Positions 60,531 to 64,000 of a stretch of DNA of 64,000 nt are shown piece after piece. Positions within the stretch are counted from its first letter, which is position 1, and each line of letters starts with the position of its first letter. Source of the DNA: Mytilisepta virgata (lineage: Eukaryota > Mollusca > Bivalvia > Mytilida > Mytilidae); contig CM051517.1 in assembly GCA_028015205.1 (NCBI GenBank), forward strand, positions 39,629,135 through 39,693,134. Direction: 5' to 3'. Below the pieces are notes generated by a model. It did no database searches and had not been told where the DNA came from. It saw only the letters and a program-made list of their open reading frames with translations. A program made the position numbers and the translations under genes.

Positions 60531-63019
60531 ATTTTCGTATTGATATTAGTAAAAATTGTAACTATCAATTCAGTCTCGCAATTCGGGGGTTAGGTTAGAT
60601 AATCTTTGAACTCAAAATTTAGTACACCAATTTTCTTAATGCAAGGGCATGGCTATAAGATTTTGCATATGTTCAACCATGTTTATGTGGAGTCATAGAC
60701 TTACAAGAGACAAACACTTGTATGTATGAATGATCATAATTTTGTTGGGAAAAATACTGAAACTTTAAATCATTCTGCATATGCTCCATACATGCTAAGA
60801 AGAAAGCTTGGGTTCAAGTAGTAAAATTAAATGCTTCATATCAAGTTTTAGTTCTTGTGTTACAAAATTTGTATATATTATACAATATAAATGAATAGTT
60901 CCATTTTATTAAGCAATTTCAAAGGAAATTTCAAGTTACAACTCACCAACCACTTAATTGTGGATGGGAGGAATGAAGAGAACTTTAATAGATACAGAGA
61001 TATGGATTTTAGGTTCATTTCATAATAGATACAGATAATTATTATTTGTTTATCTATAAGAGCTGGGGCACTAAATGAGCAACAATTGATGTTCCTTTCC
61101 TAAATTCATATATATCCAGTTAAAAGTGATGTTGTAATATTATGCATATTCCTGTAAATAAATAAATTGTCTGAAAAGACATTAATACCTATAAAAACGA
61201 AATATAAACTTGCACAGTGTTAGGGACGAGATCAAAAGTTCAATGTAGGATAAAAATAAAAAACTTAATTCAAATAGTTTGGGGGTGGGGGGTATTGGGG
61301 GGGGGGAGAGATTAAAAATCGCTGCAAGTTTTGTTATCCGACATCGATTTTCGGATTGAAAAATACGGATTCAAGTTCGGCCCAAACATATGTTTGGACT
61401 TTTAAAGCAAATAAAAGCCATCATACATACATTGTTGAGGAAAAACAGGGCCCATGATACAAAAGTATACTCTCAAAGCATATGCCCTTATTGGTCAATC
61501 ATTTTTCCCAAATTAAGTTAAGAAGGGGGGATCAGTGAAAAAACTATGTGAATTAAGTTTTTTTTATCCTACATTGAACTTTTGATCTCGTCCCTTAGTA
61601 CGATTAGTTTCAAGGAACCATAAGAGCAAAGACGAAGAAAGAATTAAACAAAACAAAATCATAAAGAAAATTTAGAAACATAAATCAAGGGACATTGGAA
61701 TATCAATTCCATTGACTTGTAAATACTTTTGCGTTTAGACAGTTTCTTTGAGTTTGAGTTTGATCCTGCATTAAGATATTGGATGGAAAAATATACATTA
61801 AAGTAAAGATGAATTGAGCTTAAAACAACAACAAAAAACTGTCAATAAGAACTCAATAAAAAAGTTTGTAACATTACTTTTGTTAATGCATTTCTTTCAG
61901 CAAGAATTACGTTCTAAATGGATAACAAGATTTGAAGATAGTAAAATTAATCTCAAAGGACCAATGAAACTTTTTAAATTACTACATCATTAATGTAGAT
62001 GCTGAAAATATCATCAAAATGTTTAATTGACGTCATAGCAAATAAATTAATTTGTAGATATCTAAACAATTAATTCATTGCATCCATTAATTTTATTCAT
62101 TAATCGAACATAATTATGGAATTTTATATCCAAAATGCTTGCTGTAGGAAACCACAGTTGAACTCGCAACACATTTTTAATTCTATGCATGTTACCGGTC
62201 ATCGAAGGAAACCCGAGTAGGAAACCCACGGCGGGTCGTGCTTACGCTTTGGGGTTCCGACGATGGTTACCGGTATACTTTTTAAATGCGTACATAGACG
62301 CCAAGCATATACATATTTCACTCAGCCCAACAAAAGTCATCGCTGCTTAAAAAAGATTTTGTATACATCACACTAGGAAAATAAGCTCCATATAAAAGTT
62401 TGAATACTACTGGGTAAATGAATTAAATGGAGTATTTTGATTGATGAACTGTATTCTAGGAGACATGAAGCACAGAGATCCATAAGCGCCAACGTTTGTA
62501 ACAGGGTTGAGATGTCAACGTGCGTTTAGAATCTTTTTTTTCGGACTTCCGAATAACGACTAGATGCTCAATTTTTCAAAAGATTGAAATGCTACTTTGA
62601 TTGATTGATTAATTAATTATTGGATTACATAAATATGAACATTCCGACACCAAACGAAACAAACCAAAACTTTATTATGGAAGACTATACTAGATTGTAA
62701 AGAATTTTTGGCCGAAATAAAAATTCTTGTGCCTGAAGAAATAGGTCACTTCTGCACAAATTATCTATCTTACTTGGCCGTACATTTACAGCAGATCACA
62801 ACTTTATCAAATGGAAAAAATATCGACAAAAGAAAAATTAAATATAAAGTTGTGGAGAAAGTCTATTAGAGCAAAATCAAAAGACAAGGCTAATATGTGA
62901 TACCAAAAAATAATACAAGGTAACATCCAAAAAAATAACAAACACGTTGCAAACCAAATAGAATAAAATAGGACAGCATAAAAACTAAAGCACATGTTAA
63001 TTATCACCAAGAAAAAACG
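60531..63019. other. Stretch with no supported gene
   Basis: Only a hairpin-like segment at 62191-62276 (taccggt near both ends, gaaaccc pairing with ggggttcc) and a G-run near 61290 stand out. No aquaporin exon was recognised here. Confidence 0.45.
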
Positions 63020-63190
63020 AGAATGACATCAGGTGCTCCGGAGGGTAAACATTACTTGTTCCATTAACAACATCCGTCATTTTTCAGTTGAATGATATTC
63101 GGTGAGGTGTTAATTACAGCAAGTAGTGAAATATTGAAGATATCTAGTATCATTTGTGAGATACAAATATTGTATTGGCCAGATATTTAT
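63020..63190 (-). repeat. Retroelement 3' region related to 33046-33190
   Basis: Text such as gtgctccggagggtaaacat and acaacatccgtc resembles gatgctctggaagggtaaac and acgacatccgtcg at 33061-33115. Both are in the same orientation. It is probably the 3' end of the same retroelement family. Confidence 0.5.
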
Positions 63191-63501
63191 GACGAGCGAT
63201 GATACCAGTCAGCAGTGAAGGCTAAACAACGTCTTATCTTAAAAGTATATGTGAGAGTAATTTGCCTCAGTAGTAGTAAAAGAAACAAAGAAACCATATT
63301 CCTTGTGTACAATTTCTATAGGCGTGTGACCTAAATTTTGGAAAGCCAAAAGGAAAAACGTAAAACAGTGAGACCAATATCACAAAAAAACGCCTACACA
63401 GCTTATCTCAATTCCAGAACAAATATATTGTAATTATGAAAAATCATTTCAGATGATGGTACGTTACTACTAAATAATTAGGCGTTTACAATAGGGAAAC
63501 T

Positions 63502-63770
63502 GGGGCCTCGGTGGCCGAGTGGTCTAGGTAGTTCGTCATGACTACTAATAATCACTAGCCTGTCAACGCTGAGGTTGCGAGTTCGAATCTCACCTGTGGC
63601 GGGGTGTGTTCGACTCCGATCTTAATTGACAAGGATTGCCAATTTTCCTACCGAAGGTCGGTGGTTCTCTCCGGGTACTCCGGCTTCCTCCACCAATAAA
63701 AACTGGCCGCCGCGAAATAGCCAAATGTGCTGAAAACGGCGTAAAACCCCAACTAAACAAACAAACAAAC
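63502..63770 (+). mobile_element. tRNA-derived SINE with perfect target duplication
   Basis: A serine-tRNA-like head (A box tggccgagtgg, B box gagttcgaatctc) is followed by a conserved body with gtactccggcttcctccacc and an (aaac)n tail. The 12 bases aatagggaaact occur on both sides (63490-63501 and 63771-63782), a perfect target-site duplication indicating recent insertion. The body resembles the conserved central domain of widespread metazoan SINEs; this is by recall. Confidence 0.85.
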
Positions 63771-64000
63771 AATAGGGAAACTAAAATCGTGGCATTTTTA
63801 ATAATCACTTTGTTTTCAGTTATCCCTCTATGCAATTTCTAAAAAGATATATAAATATAATCTAGAATTACTATTTTCTGTAGTATATATGACTTGATAG
63901 TTTGGGTACCCATAAGAACGGTTTACTGCTAAGTGCCGGTCTGTGCCAAGTCAGACTATCCTAAGTCTCTGTTGTTTATCTATTTGTCATGTGTGTTCTT

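Noticed and set aside
58600..60540. Independent tandem repeat cluster
   Set aside because: It is the inverse of 53665-55520 and is better explained as the second arm of the foldback-like element.

Overview
The window looks like nuclear DNA of a bivalve mollusc, most likely a mussel (Mytilidae). It is AT-rich, intron-rich and packed with dispersed repeats, including (from memory, not searched) a repeat at 18170-18565 that I associate with mussel sequences. No bacterial-style operons are present. Most open frames longer than 60 codons are chance or repeat-derived.

The main gene runs on the minus strand from about 19314 down past the left edge. Ten coding exons (19139-19314, 17623-17786, 15795-15978, 12718-12833, 11890-11919, 9610-9767, 8526-8646, 8197-8232, 6857-6985, 290-445) join in frame with consensus splice sites. 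They encode a death domain followed by three immunoglobulin domains, the front half of a MALT1-type paracaspase (an innate immune NF-kB signalling protein). The protease part lies outside the window. Its introns hold an intact Tc1-like transposon (9965-11498), two MITE-like elements and several hairpin-ended repeats. The right edge contains the first coding exon of an aquaglyceroporin (52052-52141, plus strand), whose intron extends to the end of the window.

Between them lie a degenerate hAT/zinc-finger transposase-like pseudogene (24663-29856, minus), a LINE reverse transcriptase tail (44107-44845), a retroelement tail (about 33046-33398, minus), a two-exon pseudogene with a possible death-fold start and a TPR-like helical body (46793-49500, plus), a tRNA-derived SINE head (43469-43545), and two copies of a longer SINE (39365-39618 minus; 63502-63770 plus with a perfect target duplication). 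The aquaporin intron holds a LINE tail and a 6.9 kb foldback-like element with inverted arms of about 1.9 kb (53665-60530).

The most striking pattern is that four unrelated repeat families (A 456-3793; B 14261-15095 and 20121-24191; C 16739-17576 and 32122-33046; D 27271-29518 and relatives) share one architecture. Each has a short motif near the left end, a body often made of tandem core units, a CG-rich trinucleotide-type microsatellite, and a terminal hairpin whose outer strand is the inverse of the left motif. This fits non-autonomous Helitron/Helentron-type elements (the bivalve 'pearl' type). In families A and B the ends are ordered left-left-right-right, which suggests nested insertion or unequal exchange.
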